Shown one piece after another: positions 22,077 through 30,537 of a DNA stretch of 33,925 bases. The stretch is from NCBI GenBank assembly GCA_016872895.1, contig VGYT01000012.1, positions 1 through 33,925 on the forward strand, in the 5' to 3' direction. This DNA comes from Planctomycetota bacterium. Its GTDB lineage: Bacteria > Planctomycetota > Phycisphaerae > FEN-1346. The notes under the pieces were generated by a model. It ran no database searches, was not told where the DNA came from, and saw only the letters and a list, made by a program, of their open reading frames with translations. Made by a program: the position numbers and the translations under genes. The number at the start of each line of letters is the position of its first letter. Positions within the stretch are counted from its first letter, which is position 1.

Positions 22077-23063
22077 ATGCTCCGCATCCGCGCCATGACC
22101 GCCCAGGACGTGCCGCTCGGCATGCGCCTGAAGGACCTGGCGGGGTGGAACCAGACGGAAGCCGACTGGCGCCGCCTGCTGGTCCTTGAGCCGGCAGGGT
22201 GTTTCGTGGCAGAGTGGGACGGCCGGCCCGTGGCGACCACGTGTGTGTCGGTTTTCCCCCCGGTCGGCTGGGTCTCGATGGTGCTGGTCGACCCGCCGGT
22301 GCGCGGCCGCGGCATCGCGACGCGGCTGATGGAGCACGGGCTGGCGTACCTGGATGGCCGCGGCGTCCCCACGGTGCGGCTGGATGCCACGGCCCTGGGG
22401 CGTCCGGTTTACGAGAGGCTGGGCTTCGCGGCTGAATACGAGGTTGCGCGGTGGGAAGGGTTTGCCGGCGGCGGCCCCGCCCCCGCGGGCGAAAGCATGC
22501 CTTCCGCGGCCCACAACCATGCCTCCCGAGCGGCGCCAGTCAGAGCCGCGACCGTGAGGGAGCGGTGTAGTTGCGCTAGGCACCACCCCGGCATCGCCCC
22601 CGTCGGCGCGGGCGATGCGGCGGCGGTTGCGGCGCTCGACGCGGCGGCCACGGGGGCGGACCGCTCCCGCCTCCTCGACCTGCTTCGCCAGGAGCAGCCC
22701 GACGCGATGAAGGCCCTGACGCGCGCCCCGCCGGACGTATGGCGGGCCGCGGCGGGCGAAAGCACGCCCTCCGCCGCACTCGGGGGGTACTCGTGGGTCC
22801 GCCCAGGGTCGCGGGCCATGCAGATCGGGCCGGTGGCGGCCCTCGATGATGAGAGCGGCCGGGCGCTGGCCGACGCCGCCCTTTGCGCCTGCGCCGGCCG
22901 CACGGTCTTTGTGGACATTCCGGTCCCGAACCTGGCGGCGATGCTGTGGGCCGAGTCGCGGGGCCTGCGCGTCCAGCGGCGATTCACACGCATGCGCCGC
23001 GGGCGGCCCGCCCCTGATCAGCCTCTGCGTATCTGGGCCGGGTTCGGGCCGGAGAAAGGCTGA
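22077..23063 (+). CDS. GNAT N-acetyltransferase with second acetyltransferase-like domain
   Basis: The start is placed at ATG 22077, giving 328 residues, because the displaced copy at 13951 begins at the same codon; an in-frame ATG at 22044 lies in repeat sequence. Residues 1-135 form a GNAT domain ('VDPPVRGRGIATRLMEHGLA' is the acetyl-CoA-binding R/QxxGxG/A motif, followed by 'YERLGF'). Residues about 175-325 resemble the C-terminal acetyltransferase-like domain found with such GNATs ('VFVDIPVPNLAAMLWAESRG'). The linker at about 136-165 is encoded by repeat sequence (22486-22570), including the QSRDREGAAP-type DNA repeat in another frame. A second insert in the C-terminal domain (about 22756-22779, GESTPSAA) resembles 22488-22511 (GESMPSAA). 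No signal peptide, so cytoplasmic; the substrate is unknown. Confidence 0.82.
   Translation: MLRIRAMTAQDVPLGMRLKDLAGWNQTEADWRRLLVLEPAGCFVAEWDGRPVATTCVSVFPPVGWVSMVLVDPPVRGRGIATRLMEHGLAYLDGRGVPTVRLDATALGRPVYERLGFAAEYEVARWEGFAGGGPAPAGESMPSAAHNHASRAAPVRAATVRERCSCARHHPGIAPVGAGDAAAVAALDAAATGADRSRLLDLLRQEQPDAMKALTRAPPDVWRAAAGESTPSAALGGYSWVRPGSRAMQIGPVAALDDESGRALADAALCACAGRTVFVDIPVPNLAAMLWAESRGLRVQRRFTRMRRGRPAPDQPLRIWAGFGPEKG
22486..22570. repeat. Composite repeat in the GNAT interdomain linker
   Basis: It starts with a GGGCGAAAGCATGCC motif (near-copy at 22756-22779, 21 of 24 positions) and ends with the CAGAGCCGCGACCGTGAGG repeat (22541-22566) that also occurs in tandem at 12264-12329. It keeps the reading frame. 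Confidence 0.7.
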
Positions 23064-23365
23064 ACCTGTTGCCCACGCAGGCGCACCACATCGGCGGATG
23101 GCGCGGCCCGAACGCCGCCGCGCCGCATTGCGGGCCCGGGCAAGACGCGGGCTGCCGGTCCCGGCGGCCGGGAGCGGCGGCGCTGGAATGAACCGGTCGT
23201 CCGGCGAAGGCGGGAAGATCGTCTTGGGCGAGCAGTGAGGCAGTTCATGGGCAGGGTCTTGCGGTCGAGCCGCGGCCGCGCCGCCATGCCACGGCCGCGG
23301 GCCGTGCAGACGGGTGTCATGCTTTCCGGGCGGCGCGAAAGCATGGCGCCCATAAGGAGACCGTC
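23064..23365. other. 302-nt intergenic region with palindromes, no gene
   Basis: No convincing gene was found. The last third carries two palindromes: CACGGCC/GGCCGTG (23290-23306) and CATGCTTTC/GAAAGCATG (23318-23345), then AAGGAG of the next gene. The stretch 23190-23238 has an in-frame 'GEGGKIVLGEQ' and a stop that vaguely recall a C-terminus ('GKIVLGVF' ends the next lyase), but this is too short to call a remnant. Confidence 0.6.
23290..23345. repeat. Two adjacent palindromic repeats upstream of a lyase gene
   Basis: CACGGCC (23290-23296) and GGCCGTG (23300-23306) form one stem; CATGCTTTC (23318-23326) and GAAAGCATG (23337-23345) form the second. The first shares its core with 8009-8031 and 2277-2297, the second with 14016-14047. 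Confidence 0.7.
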
Positions 23366-25096
23366 ATGCGCACGGGCCGAACGTTCTGGCTGGGAATCTC
23401 TGCAACAATCGTCCTCACCGGGGCGGCCGTGGCCGCAGACGAGGGATCGCTTTGGCCTGCGCCGGTGCCGGGCTTCAAGGCGGTCCAGCCCGGCGAGCAT
23501 CCGCGCCTGCTTTTTCGCAAGGGCGACATTGCGGCCCTTCGCGAGCGGGCGAAGACGCCCGAGGGCCAGGCCATCCTCAAGCGCCTGCGCCTGTGCCTGA
23601 ACGGAAGCGACGGCGAGTCGATGCCCGCGAAGTTCGGCGTCAAGGGGCCGGTCGATAAGGACGGCGCCGGGCCGCTCGAAACGGCACCGCCGGGCGTTTT
23701 CACGTTCTCGCACGCCGCGGGTTTCGGCATGCTCTACGTCCTTACGGGCGACAAGAAGTACGCCGACCTCGGCAGGGAGTGCATGGAGAAGGCCCTCGAG
23801 GGTTACCGGGACCGCGACCAGCGTTATTCGTTCAAGGCGCCGTACGGGGCCCTTCGGGCCGGGCCGTCGCTCGGCTGGACGGTCCTGGGCTACGACCTCT
23901 GCTACGACGGCTGGGACGACGCGTACCGGAGGAAGATCGCCGAGATAATCCAGAACTACAACGAGGCGAAGTGGATGAGCCTGGAGGAACTCGTGCGCGG
24001 GGCCCGCCAGCACCCCGGCAGCAATCACTGGGGGATGCAGGTGGGCGGCGGGGCGATGGCGGTGCTGGCCATCATGAACGACCCCGGCGTGGACATGAAG
24101 AAACTGGGGCCGCTCCTGGAGACAAGCGAGAAGTCCATGACCCGCAACATGACGGAGGGCTTCGGCGACGGCGGGTTCTTCGCCGAGGGCGACGGCACGG
24201 GCTCGATGTCCTCGCACATCGTGTTCCTCTCGGCGCTCCAGGCCTGGAAGGTGGCGGCCGGCAGGGATTTCTATACGCCGCGGCCCAACGCCCAGTGGAT
24301 GGCGCTGAAGTGGTTCTTCCTGACCGTGCCGAAGGGCGGCGCCATGGACTTCCCCAAGCGCGGGGCGTACGACCATAACATCTGGGCGAGGAACGACATC
24401 AGCGGCGGCTGCTATTTCGGCATCGGTTTCGGCGTGGCCACGGAGGTTCAGAAGCAGGCCGTCCTCTGGTTCTACAACCACTGCGGCTTAAAGCAAGTAG
24501 ATGAAAAGAACAATACGCCTTTCGACACGCCGACCCCCTACCCGCACCTGGCCATCGTCTCCTTCGTGAACTGGCCGTTCGGCACCGAGGAACGAAACCC
24601 CGGCGACATCATCCCGCACGCCTACCGCGACACCAGGTGGGGCTTCTATGCGTGGCGCAACCGCTGGCAGGACGCCGACGACGTCGTCATCTCAATCCTC
24701 ACCAAGACATCCAAGGGCAACTACAGCGCGAAGGGCGAGAAGTCGCTGACCGTCTGGGGCCTTGGGAAGAAGGCGACCTGGGGGACCGTCAGCGGCGGAT
24801 TCACGGGCGACTATAAGCCCGCCCAGGACGGCTCGACCGTTCTTACGACCGGCGACGGCTCCTCGCTGGCCATCGACTTCTCGCGAGCCAGCGGCGCCGA
24901 CGCCATGCTCGTCATGACCGGCCCGGGCGCGCCGAACGACAACGCGGCGGACGCGGGCGGGACGAAGGCGAGTTTTCTCTTTCTTGCCAAGGGCGAGGCC
25001 CCGAGGCCGGTTGTCCAGGGCGGCAAGGTCGCCGTCGGCCGGCAGACGGTCGGCGTGGAGAACGGGAAGATCGTCCTGGGCGTCTTCGGCCTGTAG
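23366..25096 (+). CDS. Exported heparinase II/III-like lyase
   Basis: ATG 23366 follows AAGGAG; the product has 576 residues with a signal peptide to about residue 24 (MRTGRTFWLGISATIVLTGA). The mature protein opens with 'EHPRLLFRKGDIAALRERAK', the usual entry of heparinase/alginate-lyase-type alpha/alpha-toroids. The toroid continues with 'MLYVLTGDKKYADLGRECME', 'GSNHWGMQVGGGAMAVLAI' (the N-H-W segment lies where catalytic residues are expected in this fold) and 'FFAEGDGTGSMSSHIVFLSA'. Residues about 400-576 form a beta-rich C-terminal part. It is shorter than the lyase at 7957 and not closely similar. Polysaccharide beta-elimination is the likely activity, but the substrate and catalytic Tyr/His are not assigned. 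It stands alone on the plus strand, convergent with 25188. Confidence 0.75.
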   Translation: MRTGRTFWLGISATIVLTGAAVAADEGSLWPAPVPGFKAVQPGEHPRLLFRKGDIAALRERAKTPEGQAILKRLRLCLNGSDGESMPAKFGVKGPVDKDGAGPLETAPPGVFTFSHAAGFGMLYVLTGDKKYADLGRECMEKALEGYRDRDQRYSFKAPYGALRAGPSLGWTVLGYDLCYDGWDDAYRRKIAEIIQNYNEAKWMSLEELVRGARQHPGSNHWGMQVGGGAMAVLAIMNDPGVDMKKLGPLLETSEKSMTRNMTEGFGDGGFFAEGDGTGSMSSHIVFLSALQAWKVAAGRDFYTPRPNAQWMALKWFFLTVPKGGAMDFPKRGAYDHNIWARNDISGGCYFGIGFGVATEVQKQAVLWFYNHCGLKQVDEKNNTPFDTPTPYPHLAIVSFVNWPFGTEERNPGDIIPHAYRDTRWGFYAWRNRWQDADDVVISILTKTSKGNYSAKGEKSLTVWGLGKKATWGTVSGGFTGDYKPAQDGSTVLTTGDGSSLAIDFSRASGADAMLVMTGPGAPNDNAADAGGTKASFLFLAKGEAPRPVVQGGKVAVGRQTVGVENGKIVLGVFGL

Positions 25097-25111
25097 AAAC
25101 GCGGAATAGGG

Positions 25112-25192
25112 AATGAAGAACGCAGAATGCACGGACCGGGAGCGCCTGCGCTCATGGTGATATTCTGCATTCTACATTCTGCGCTCTTCATT
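25112..25192. repeat. Long hairpin between convergent genes
   Basis: The 18-nt arms AATGAAGAACGCAGAATG (25112-25129) and 25175-25192 pair with one mismatch. The arm on the right contains the stop codon of the minus-strand beta-helix gene (25188-25190). It could act as a bidirectional transcription stop, but no T-run follows it. Confidence 0.7.
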
Positions 25193-27392
25193 GCCCCTGC
25201 GGCGCCGGCGGCGGCGCGCGAGATGGCGCTGGAACTGCGGGCGGCGGCGCCAGGTCGGGCGTCCTGGCGATCTTCCGCAGTTCAGGCTTACGCACGCCGA
25301 ATTGGTCCATGGGGAAGTTCCTGAAGCCGATGGAGAGCGCCGGCGAGCCTTCCTTCACCCGATAGTCTCCCCTGGCCGGATCGATGAAAAGCGGGGCGCC
25401 GGCGATGGAGTGCGCATCGCAGCCGAACTTCTGGAACGCCCTGGCGTCGGGTTCGCCGGCATTGAAGAAATTGCGGTCGATGGTCCTGCCCCACTTCCCC
25501 TTCGGCATTCTCGTGGGCCGGTAGGGACCCGAGAAGATATTATGATAGATTTCGTCCCGGCTGTCGGCGTACCAGCAGTGCAGGCCCGCGGAATCGCCGA
25601 TGACGATGTTGTTGAACACCTTGCGGTAGAATCCCTCGCGCAACTTCAGGGCGCTGAAAAGCATCAGGTTGTTGGAGATTTCATAATTGCTGGAGCCGTC
25701 ATCCAGGTCCACGGCCCAGCCGTGATCGCATCGCCAGCGGTTGTTGTGGATGCGGATGGGTTTGACCACGTCGAGGAGCGGCAGGTTCGGATCGGCCGCC
25801 ACCTGCCTGTCGCCTTCTTCGATGGCGGTCGTCCAGTAACGGTCGCGGCCCCAGGAATTGAAACTGCCGTGATCGCCGGTTTCGAGGACGGTATCGAAGA
25901 CGTCGCAGAACTCGATCAGGTGGCCGCCCCAATTGCCCTCGCTGATGTTGATGCCGGCGCGGGGCACCTCGTAGATGGAACAATGCCGCACGGTGATGTC
26001 CTGGGACATGGAGATCTGGACCGGCGCCGTCTGCTTCTCGTCCCGCCCGGTGCGGGTGATCAGGCAGTCTTCCACCAGGCAGTCGGCGGGGAAGTTGTCG
26101 GTCAAGGGGCCGGGCGTGCGGTCGAGCGTCTTGTAGTTCTGCGGGCCGTAGCGGAAGAGCGGGCTGCGGACGGCCTTGGGATCGCCGACAAAGGCGACGC
26201 CGCCTGCGCCGCTGTTCTCGATCAAGCAGCCGCGCACGGCGATCCGCCGGTTCCAGTTGCTGACGAAAATCGTGTTGCCGCCGACCTGGTCGAAGGTGCA
26301 GTCGGCCACCGTGCAGTCCGCCGCGCCGTTGAAAAGCACCGCGCCGCCGCGATAGATGGTCCAGTCGCTGCGGTTCAGCGGTTCCTTGTTCTCCATGAAG
26401 GTGCGGGCGGCGTGGCGGAAGGTGAGGCCGCGCAGTTCAACGAATTGGACCGGCTTTTCCTTGCTGCCCTGGAATTCGACGAGGTGCGCCAGGAGCACGA
26501 TTTCGACCGTGGCCGTCGCCAGGTCGCACCCTGGCTCGGGGATGAAGTGCAGTACGCCGGCCTTGGCGTCGTGAAACCACTCGCCGGGGGCGTCGAGTTC
26601 CTCGCGGATATTCTCAACGAAGCGGTAAACGGGATGCATGGGCGAGGGCCGGTTGTTCTGCCAGCCGCCTTCCAGGTCGAGGCTGCCGTCGGCCTTGCGG
26701 CCCTTGATGAGCCAGTGCATGTCGCCCCAGAGCGCCCTGTGCATGGAATGGACGTAGCCGCCGGCGGGGTTCTGCCAGCGGGCGATGCGCTCCTTGGCCA
26801 GGGCATCTTCCGCGGGATCGGGTCCGCCGCCCGAATCTCGCTTGTCCCTCAGGTCCCAGCGGTCAAACACGTTCTTCCGTGCAGTACGATTGGGATAGCG
26901 CGCCATGCATTGGCGCTTGCCGTTGATCCAGAGTTGGTCAATAGTCAATCCGGCCGGCGTCTGCGCTTCCATCGCCCGGTCGTTGCCGGGTTTCCAGGCC
27001 AGTTCCAGTTTGCGGCCGCCGCTGAGTGCGGGCGTTTCCCCCGGCGCGGCCGCGATGACCAGCGGCGCGCCTTTGGCGCCGGAGATCTCGGGGCCCAGAA
27101 CCAGCGTCTCCGGCAGATAGTAAACGCCTCCGCGCAGCACGACGTTGGTCGGCCCTGCCTTCCTGGCCTTCGCGTCGCGGACGCCGTCCAGCGCGCGGGC
27201 GAGGGTCGCCAGCGGCCTGTCGCTCGTGCCGGGGTTCCGGTCGCTGCCGCCGGGGGCGACGAATATGTCCGCCGCCCGCGCGTCGCCCGGCGGGATGAAC
27301 AAGGACAGCATGATTGCCGCCAGGAACCGGCTACTCATATTATGTATTATGATGGCTCTTTCCTGCTTGACGCCGCGTTCGACTGTCGTCAT
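25188..27392 (-). CDS. Exported right-handed beta-helix protein (GH141-like)
   Basis: ATG at 27392 is chosen because AAAGGAGAG lies 8 nt upstream; an inner ATG at 27338 would give a more usual signal peptide (MSSRFLAAIMLSLFIPPGDA) but has no ribosome binding site. The 734-residue protein opens with 'ADIFVAPGGSDRNPGTSDRP', 'LATLARALDGVRDAKA' and 'VVLRGGVYYLPETLVLGPE', the N-terminal cap of large beta-helix glycosidases such as GH141. Coils follow with 'GGAVLFNGAADCTVADCTFD', 'INISEGNWGGHLIEFCDVFD' and 'SSNYEISNNLMLFSALKLRE', ending with 'GDYRVKEGSPALSIGFRNFP'. The last residues are Pro/Ala-rich and run into a palindrome. It starts 20 nt after the stop of the PQQ-propeller gene; the ribosome binding site nearly touches that stop, so the two are probably co-transcribed. 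The substrate is unknown. Confidence 0.78.
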   Translation of the reverse strand: MTTVERGVKQERAIIIHNMSSRFLAAIMLSLFIPPGDARAADIFVAPGGSDRNPGTSDRPLATLARALDGVRDAKARKAGPTNVVLRGGVYYLPETLVLGPEISGAKGAPLVIAAAPGETPALSGGRKLELAWKPGNDRAMEAQTPAGLTIDQLWINGKRQCMARYPNRTARKNVFDRWDLRDKRDSGGGPDPAEDALAKERIARWQNPAGGYVHSMHRALWGDMHWLIKGRKADGSLDLEGGWQNNRPSPMHPVYRFVENIREELDAPGEWFHDAKAGVLHFIPEPGCDLATATVEIVLLAHLVEFQGSKEKPVQFVELRGLTFRHAARTFMENKEPLNRSDWTIYRGGAVLFNGAADCTVADCTFDQVGGNTIFVSNWNRRIAVRGCLIENSGAGGVAFVGDPKAVRSPLFRYGPQNYKTLDRTPGPLTDNFPADCLVEDCLITRTGRDEKQTAPVQISMSQDITVRHCSIYEVPRAGINISEGNWGGHLIEFCDVFDTVLETGDHGSFNSWGRDRYWTTAIEEGDRQVAADPNLPLLDVVKPIRIHNNRWRCDHGWAVDLDDGSSNYEISNNLMLFSALKLREGFYRKVFNNIVIGDSAGLHCWYADSRDEIYHNIFSGPYRPTRMPKGKWGRTIDRNFFNAGEPDARAFQKFGCDAHSIAGAPLFIDPARGDYRVKEGSPALSIGFRNFPMDQFGVRKPELRKIARTPDLAPPPAVPAPSRAPPPAPQGQ

Positions 27393-27411
27393 GGTCTGAA
27401 CTCTCCTTTAC

Positions 27412-30153
27412 TCATTTGCCCGGCCGGGGGCCGGCCGGCGCTCGCGCAGTCCCGGCCGCCGGCGCCTCCAGGGCCGAGATAAGGTTGTGGATATAGAAAC
27501 AATCCCCGCGCCGGAAGCCCGGCACGTCCAGGTACTTCGCCAGTTCCTCGCGCGGCTGCTTGAGGATCCACGCCTTCGCCTGGAACAGCGCGAAGCAGTC
27601 GTGCAGGTTCTGGACGGTGGCCTCCTGAAGGCACCCCTCGTACCGCGAGACGAACCAGTACGGCCCCACGCGGTCGTACTCGTCGAGCGCTTCGCTCACC
27701 TTGGCCCGCGTATGGTCGTGCAGGTACTGCCCCAGTTCCGGGGTGAGGAAGATGAAGTTCCGCGAGACGTTGATGCGGTTGGCGTGGCTGTTGGGCTGGG
27801 CCTTGTTGTAGGAGCCCTTGGGCTGGAACGGCGTGTCCTTGCTGAAGTTCTCGGTCCGCCACGCCAGCAGTCTGTCCAGCGTGCCCCGGACCTCGGCGGT
27901 CTGAGGCTGCCCGGCCAGTTTCTCGAGTTCCAGGTACCCCACGTGCCCGGCGATGCAGGCGTTGATCTCGTACGGGTACAGGGGCCAGTCGGACTCCGGC
28001 GGCAGGGGGGGCAGCCTGCCCTTGACCGCGGCGTACGTCTCCTGCGCTCCGCCGAACTCCCGGGCATACTCCCAGAGAACGTAGAACGTAAGCGGCGGCA
28101 CCTGCCCGCGCCAGGGAAAGGACCTGCCGCCCTGCATCCCGGCGGGATAGTTGGCGCGGGCCGCATCCACCTCCGGAGGGTACAGGAAGTAGTCGCGCGA
28201 GGCCCCGTCCTTCCAGCCGATCGTGCTCACGGCGGCGGGCGGGTAGGCGGCGTACTCCTTCCGGATGAACTCCCGCAGCGGCGCCCGCAGGTCCTCCGGC
28301 ACGTGCGGCAGCGCCCGCAGGAGCACCCACAGGTTCTCAGCGGGGTTCTCGAAGTAGTCGCTCAGGCTCTGGTACCGCCGGGGTGCGTGCCCGAACTGCG
28401 AGGCGTTAAAGTACCCGATGTGCAGGTGCCCGGCCGCAAGCCACTTGCGGACCTCGTCGGCCAGCAGTTGCTTCAGGTCGGCCTCGCTCAGGGCGACCGG
28501 CGTATCGCGCGGGGGCGCCTGAGTGTCGGCGCGCGGCAGCCTTTTCGCGCCGCCCTCCGGGCCGAAGCAGATGACGGCGTTAGAGCGGTGGATGTACAGG
28601 CGCCCCTGGTACGGGATGAACGGGTTCTGGTCATTCGTCTGATTGTGGTAGATGCCGTTGGTGGAGCCGTAGTAGCCCCACAGGCGGTTGCCGGTGCCGT
28701 CCTGGTCGCCCACGCCGAACCACATCTCGTCGTAGCCCGGGCAGACCTGGTAGAGGTGATAGCCGGGGAATATCTGGCCCTCGCGCGAGCGGTCGCGGGC
28801 GTCGGCGAGCAAGGGCTTCGACAGATCGATCCAGCCGGATTCGCGGTCGCCGCAGAGGCTCCAGTAAAGATACCGGCCTCCGCCCGATGCGATGTGCGGC
28901 TCGTCGGTCGCCCCGTAGTCCATCGTGATGCGGCTGACGAAGGGTGCGGCGAACTTCCAGCCCGAGATGTGCGAGCGGGCGCCGAAGTGCCCGGCGTAGT
29001 GGTTGTGCCGGTAGAGGACGTTGTCGAACCCGGAGACGATCGGCGGCGGCGCGATGCCGTTCTTGCTCCCCGTCCAGAGGAACGGCGCCCGCTCGGGCTT
29101 TCCGTCGCCGTCGAGGTCGGCCTCCCAGTCCTGGCCGGTTGCGGCCGCCAGGCAATACAGCATTCGCCGCCAGGGCTTCTGCCCGAAATACCGGCAGGCC
29201 TTCAGCATGTTGACGGTGAAGGTATCGCGGACCCAGTCGCCCGGCTCCGTGCCGGTGGCGCCCAGGAAATCGCGCTCGCCCAGCCCCGCGAAGACCTCCC
29301 GGACCTCCGCATCGTGGTAGTACCCGCCCCGCCTGGCCGACTCGCAGTCTTCCGAACCGGGCGACAGGCCGTTGCGGTAGTTGTGCCCCGTGACAAAGAT
29401 GACCCTGTCCCGCCAGATTACGGGCCACCACGAGTGGAACCCGGCGCCGTAGAGTTTCTCGGTCTTCCACTTCTCCTTGCCGTCGGCCGCCCCCAGCGCG
29501 TACGCATGCATGTCCATCGAGGCGAAGTAGACCACGCCGTCCTTGCAGGCGGCCGAGTAGTTGATCGGCGCCTCCGTCGGGTACGTCCAGGCCAGCGTGC
29601 CTTGCTTGGGCGTGCCGTGGGCATGCACGGCGTAGAACGTCCCGTCGCGGTTGCCCAGCAGCACCAGGTTCTCGGCGACCAGCGGGCTGGTGCGGTAGCC
29701 CGCGTGGGCGCCGTCGAAGGTCCAGAGGCGCTTGCCCGTGGCCGCGTCGATGCAGTGGAGCCTGCGGTCGAAGCCGCCCGCGTAGAGCACGCCGTTGTGG
29801 TACGTGGGCGAGTGCCCCAGCGGCATCTCGGTGGGATAGACCCAGGCGGTCTCCCCGTCGGCGGCCGCGAGCGCGTACAGGCCGCGCGCAGTGGCGATGA
29901 AAACCTTCCCGTCGGCGGCGATGATCTGCACGTTCTGGCTGATGTACGGCTCGATGGCCCGATACCAGACGGGCCGCAGGCGCCCGGCCGCCTCCTCCGG
30001 CACCCAACTCGTGCGCTGCGGGTTGGCCCCGGCCATCGGCCAACCGCTTTCCGCGTTGACCGCCGACGCGTGCGCCAGCAGCACCAGAACGGCCAGCAAG
30101 CCGGGAACCGACTCGCCGGTAAGCAACCGAATCGGCCGCTGCACCCGCCGCAT
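27412..30153 (-). CDS. Exported PQQ-type beta-propeller protein with helical C-terminal domain
   Basis: ATG at 30153 follows GGAAAGGAAC; the product has 913 residues with a signal peptide (about 1-35). Residues about 40-240 contain PQQ_2-type blades: 'GLYALAAADGETAWVYPTEM', 'RLHCIDAATGKRLWTFDGAH', 'TFYAVHAHGTPKQGTLAWTY' and 'DMHAYALGAADGKEKWKTEK'. More blades are interrupted by a long insert with 'DLDGDGKPERAPFLW'. From about residue 580 the protein becomes helical ('LKQLLADEVRKWLAAGHLHI', 'AENLWVLLRALPHVPEDLRA', 'LGQYLHDHTRAKVSEALDEY') and resembles alpha-toroid lyase-like or scaffold domains. Propellers of this kind do not need PQQ cofactor. A role in binding or in complex assembly at the envelope is likely. 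It is the first gene of a two-gene minus-strand unit with the beta-helix gene. Confidence 0.75.
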   Translation of the reverse strand: MRRVQRPIRLLTGESVPGLLAVLVLLAHASAVNAESGWPMAGANPQRTSWVPEEAAGRLRPVWYRAIEPYISQNVQIIAADGKVFIATARGLYALAAADGETAWVYPTEMPLGHSPTYHNGVLYAGGFDRRLHCIDAATGKRLWTFDGAHAGYRTSPLVAENLVLLGNRDGTFYAVHAHGTPKQGTLAWTYPTEAPINYSAACKDGVVYFASMDMHAYALGAADGKEKWKTEKLYGAGFHSWWPVIWRDRVIFVTGHNYRNGLSPGSEDCESARRGGYYHDAEVREVFAGLGERDFLGATGTEPGDWVRDTFTVNMLKACRYFGQKPWRRMLYCLAAATGQDWEADLDGDGKPERAPFLWTGSKNGIAPPPIVSGFDNVLYRHNHYAGHFGARSHISGWKFAAPFVSRITMDYGATDEPHIASGGGRYLYWSLCGDRESGWIDLSKPLLADARDRSREGQIFPGYHLYQVCPGYDEMWFGVGDQDGTGNRLWGYYGSTNGIYHNQTNDQNPFIPYQGRLYIHRSNAVICFGPEGGAKRLPRADTQAPPRDTPVALSEADLKQLLADEVRKWLAAGHLHIGYFNASQFGHAPRRYQSLSDYFENPAENLWVLLRALPHVPEDLRAPLREFIRKEYAAYPPAAVSTIGWKDGASRDYFLYPPEVDAARANYPAGMQGGRSFPWRGQVPPLTFYVLWEYAREFGGAQETYAAVKGRLPPLPPESDWPLYPYEINACIAGHVGYLELEKLAGQPQTAEVRGTLDRLLAWRTENFSKDTPFQPKGSYNKAQPNSHANRINVSRNFIFLTPELGQYLHDHTRAKVSEALDEYDRVGPYWFVSRYEGCLQEATVQNLHDCFALFQAKAWILKQPREELAKYLDVPGFRRGDCFYIHNLISALEAPAAGTARAPAGPRPGK

Positions 30154-30250
30154 AGCACCTGTTCCTTTCCGGCAGCCCCGTTGTGGCATTCTCGCACGGG
30201 GAAACCTGCGGCACAAGAAGACGCCCCGCGCAGGCGCCGGGAAACGGCAG

Positions 30251-30278
30251 GGAGAATATTCAATATTCAACATTCTCC
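30251..30278. repeat. Palindromic repeat, GGAGAATGTTGAATA family
   Basis: GGAGAAT (30251-30257) and ATTCTCC (30272-30278) enclose an A+T-rich centre. In reverse complement it shares GGAGAATGTTGAATA and ATATTCTCC with the repeat at 4867-4901. As at 4861, a broken gene piece may adjoin it. Confidence 0.7.
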
Positions 30279-30289
30279 TTGGCTTTTTC

Positions 30290-30415
30290 CGCCCCTGCGG
30301 CGGCGGCCACGGCTGGCACGGCGACATCTTCGGCGATATCCGCCGCGGCCTGGAGTGGATGGTGAACCCCTCTCCGCCTGCGGCGCAACCGGGCAAACGC
30401 GCGGCACAGCAGTGA
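30290..30415 (+). pseudogene. Possible 3' gene remnant
   Basis: One plus-strand frame reads 'CGGGHGWHGDIFGDIRRGLE', 'WMVNP' and a Pro/Ala/Gln-rich tail to a TGA at 30413-30415. The Gly/Trp/His-rich start looks protein-like and begins right after the palindrome at 30251-30278, the pattern seen at the other gene-fragment junctions. The family was not recognised. It may be a chance frame in G+C-rich DNA. Confidence 0.3.
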
Positions 30416-30450
30416 GCGGCGGAACCCGAAGTGGCATAGTGACAAAGTGA

Positions 30451-30503
30451 CGGAGTGAAAGGCCCGCGGCCGAGGCTTGCCGTGCCGTTTGCCGTTCACT
30501 CCG
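30451..30503. repeat. Inverted repeat downstream of YebC
   Basis: CGGAGTGAA (30451-30459) and TTCACTCCG (30495-30503) match perfectly over 9 nt. The left side also holds AGTGACAAAGTGACGG, a short direct-repeat pattern. It lies just past the YebC stop and could be part of its 3' end structure. Confidence 0.5.
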
Positions 30504-30537
30504 CACTCCGCACCGGGGCGCAATCCGCAATCGCCCC

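Larger units (their letters stand above)
30154..30537. other. 384-nt intergenic region with repeats and a possible gene remnant
   Basis: The region separates the PQQ-propeller gene from YebC. It holds the palindrome at 30251-30278, a possible plus-strand gene end (30290-30415) and an inverted repeat CGGAGTGAA/TTCACTCCG (30451-30459 and 30495-30503). No intact gene was found. The promoter of the minus-strand PQQ gene should lie here, but no clear boxes were recognised. Confidence 0.6.

Noticed and set aside
23190-23238. C-terminal remnant of a second heparinase-like gene (GGKIVLGEQ)
   Set aside because: Only about 8 residues resemble the end of the lyase at 23366, and no similarity continues upstream, so chance is likely.
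27487-30450. A 987-codon plus-strand open frame opposite the PQQ-propeller gene
   Set aside because: It is an antisense shadow; the minus-strand product has clear PQQ blades and a signal peptide.
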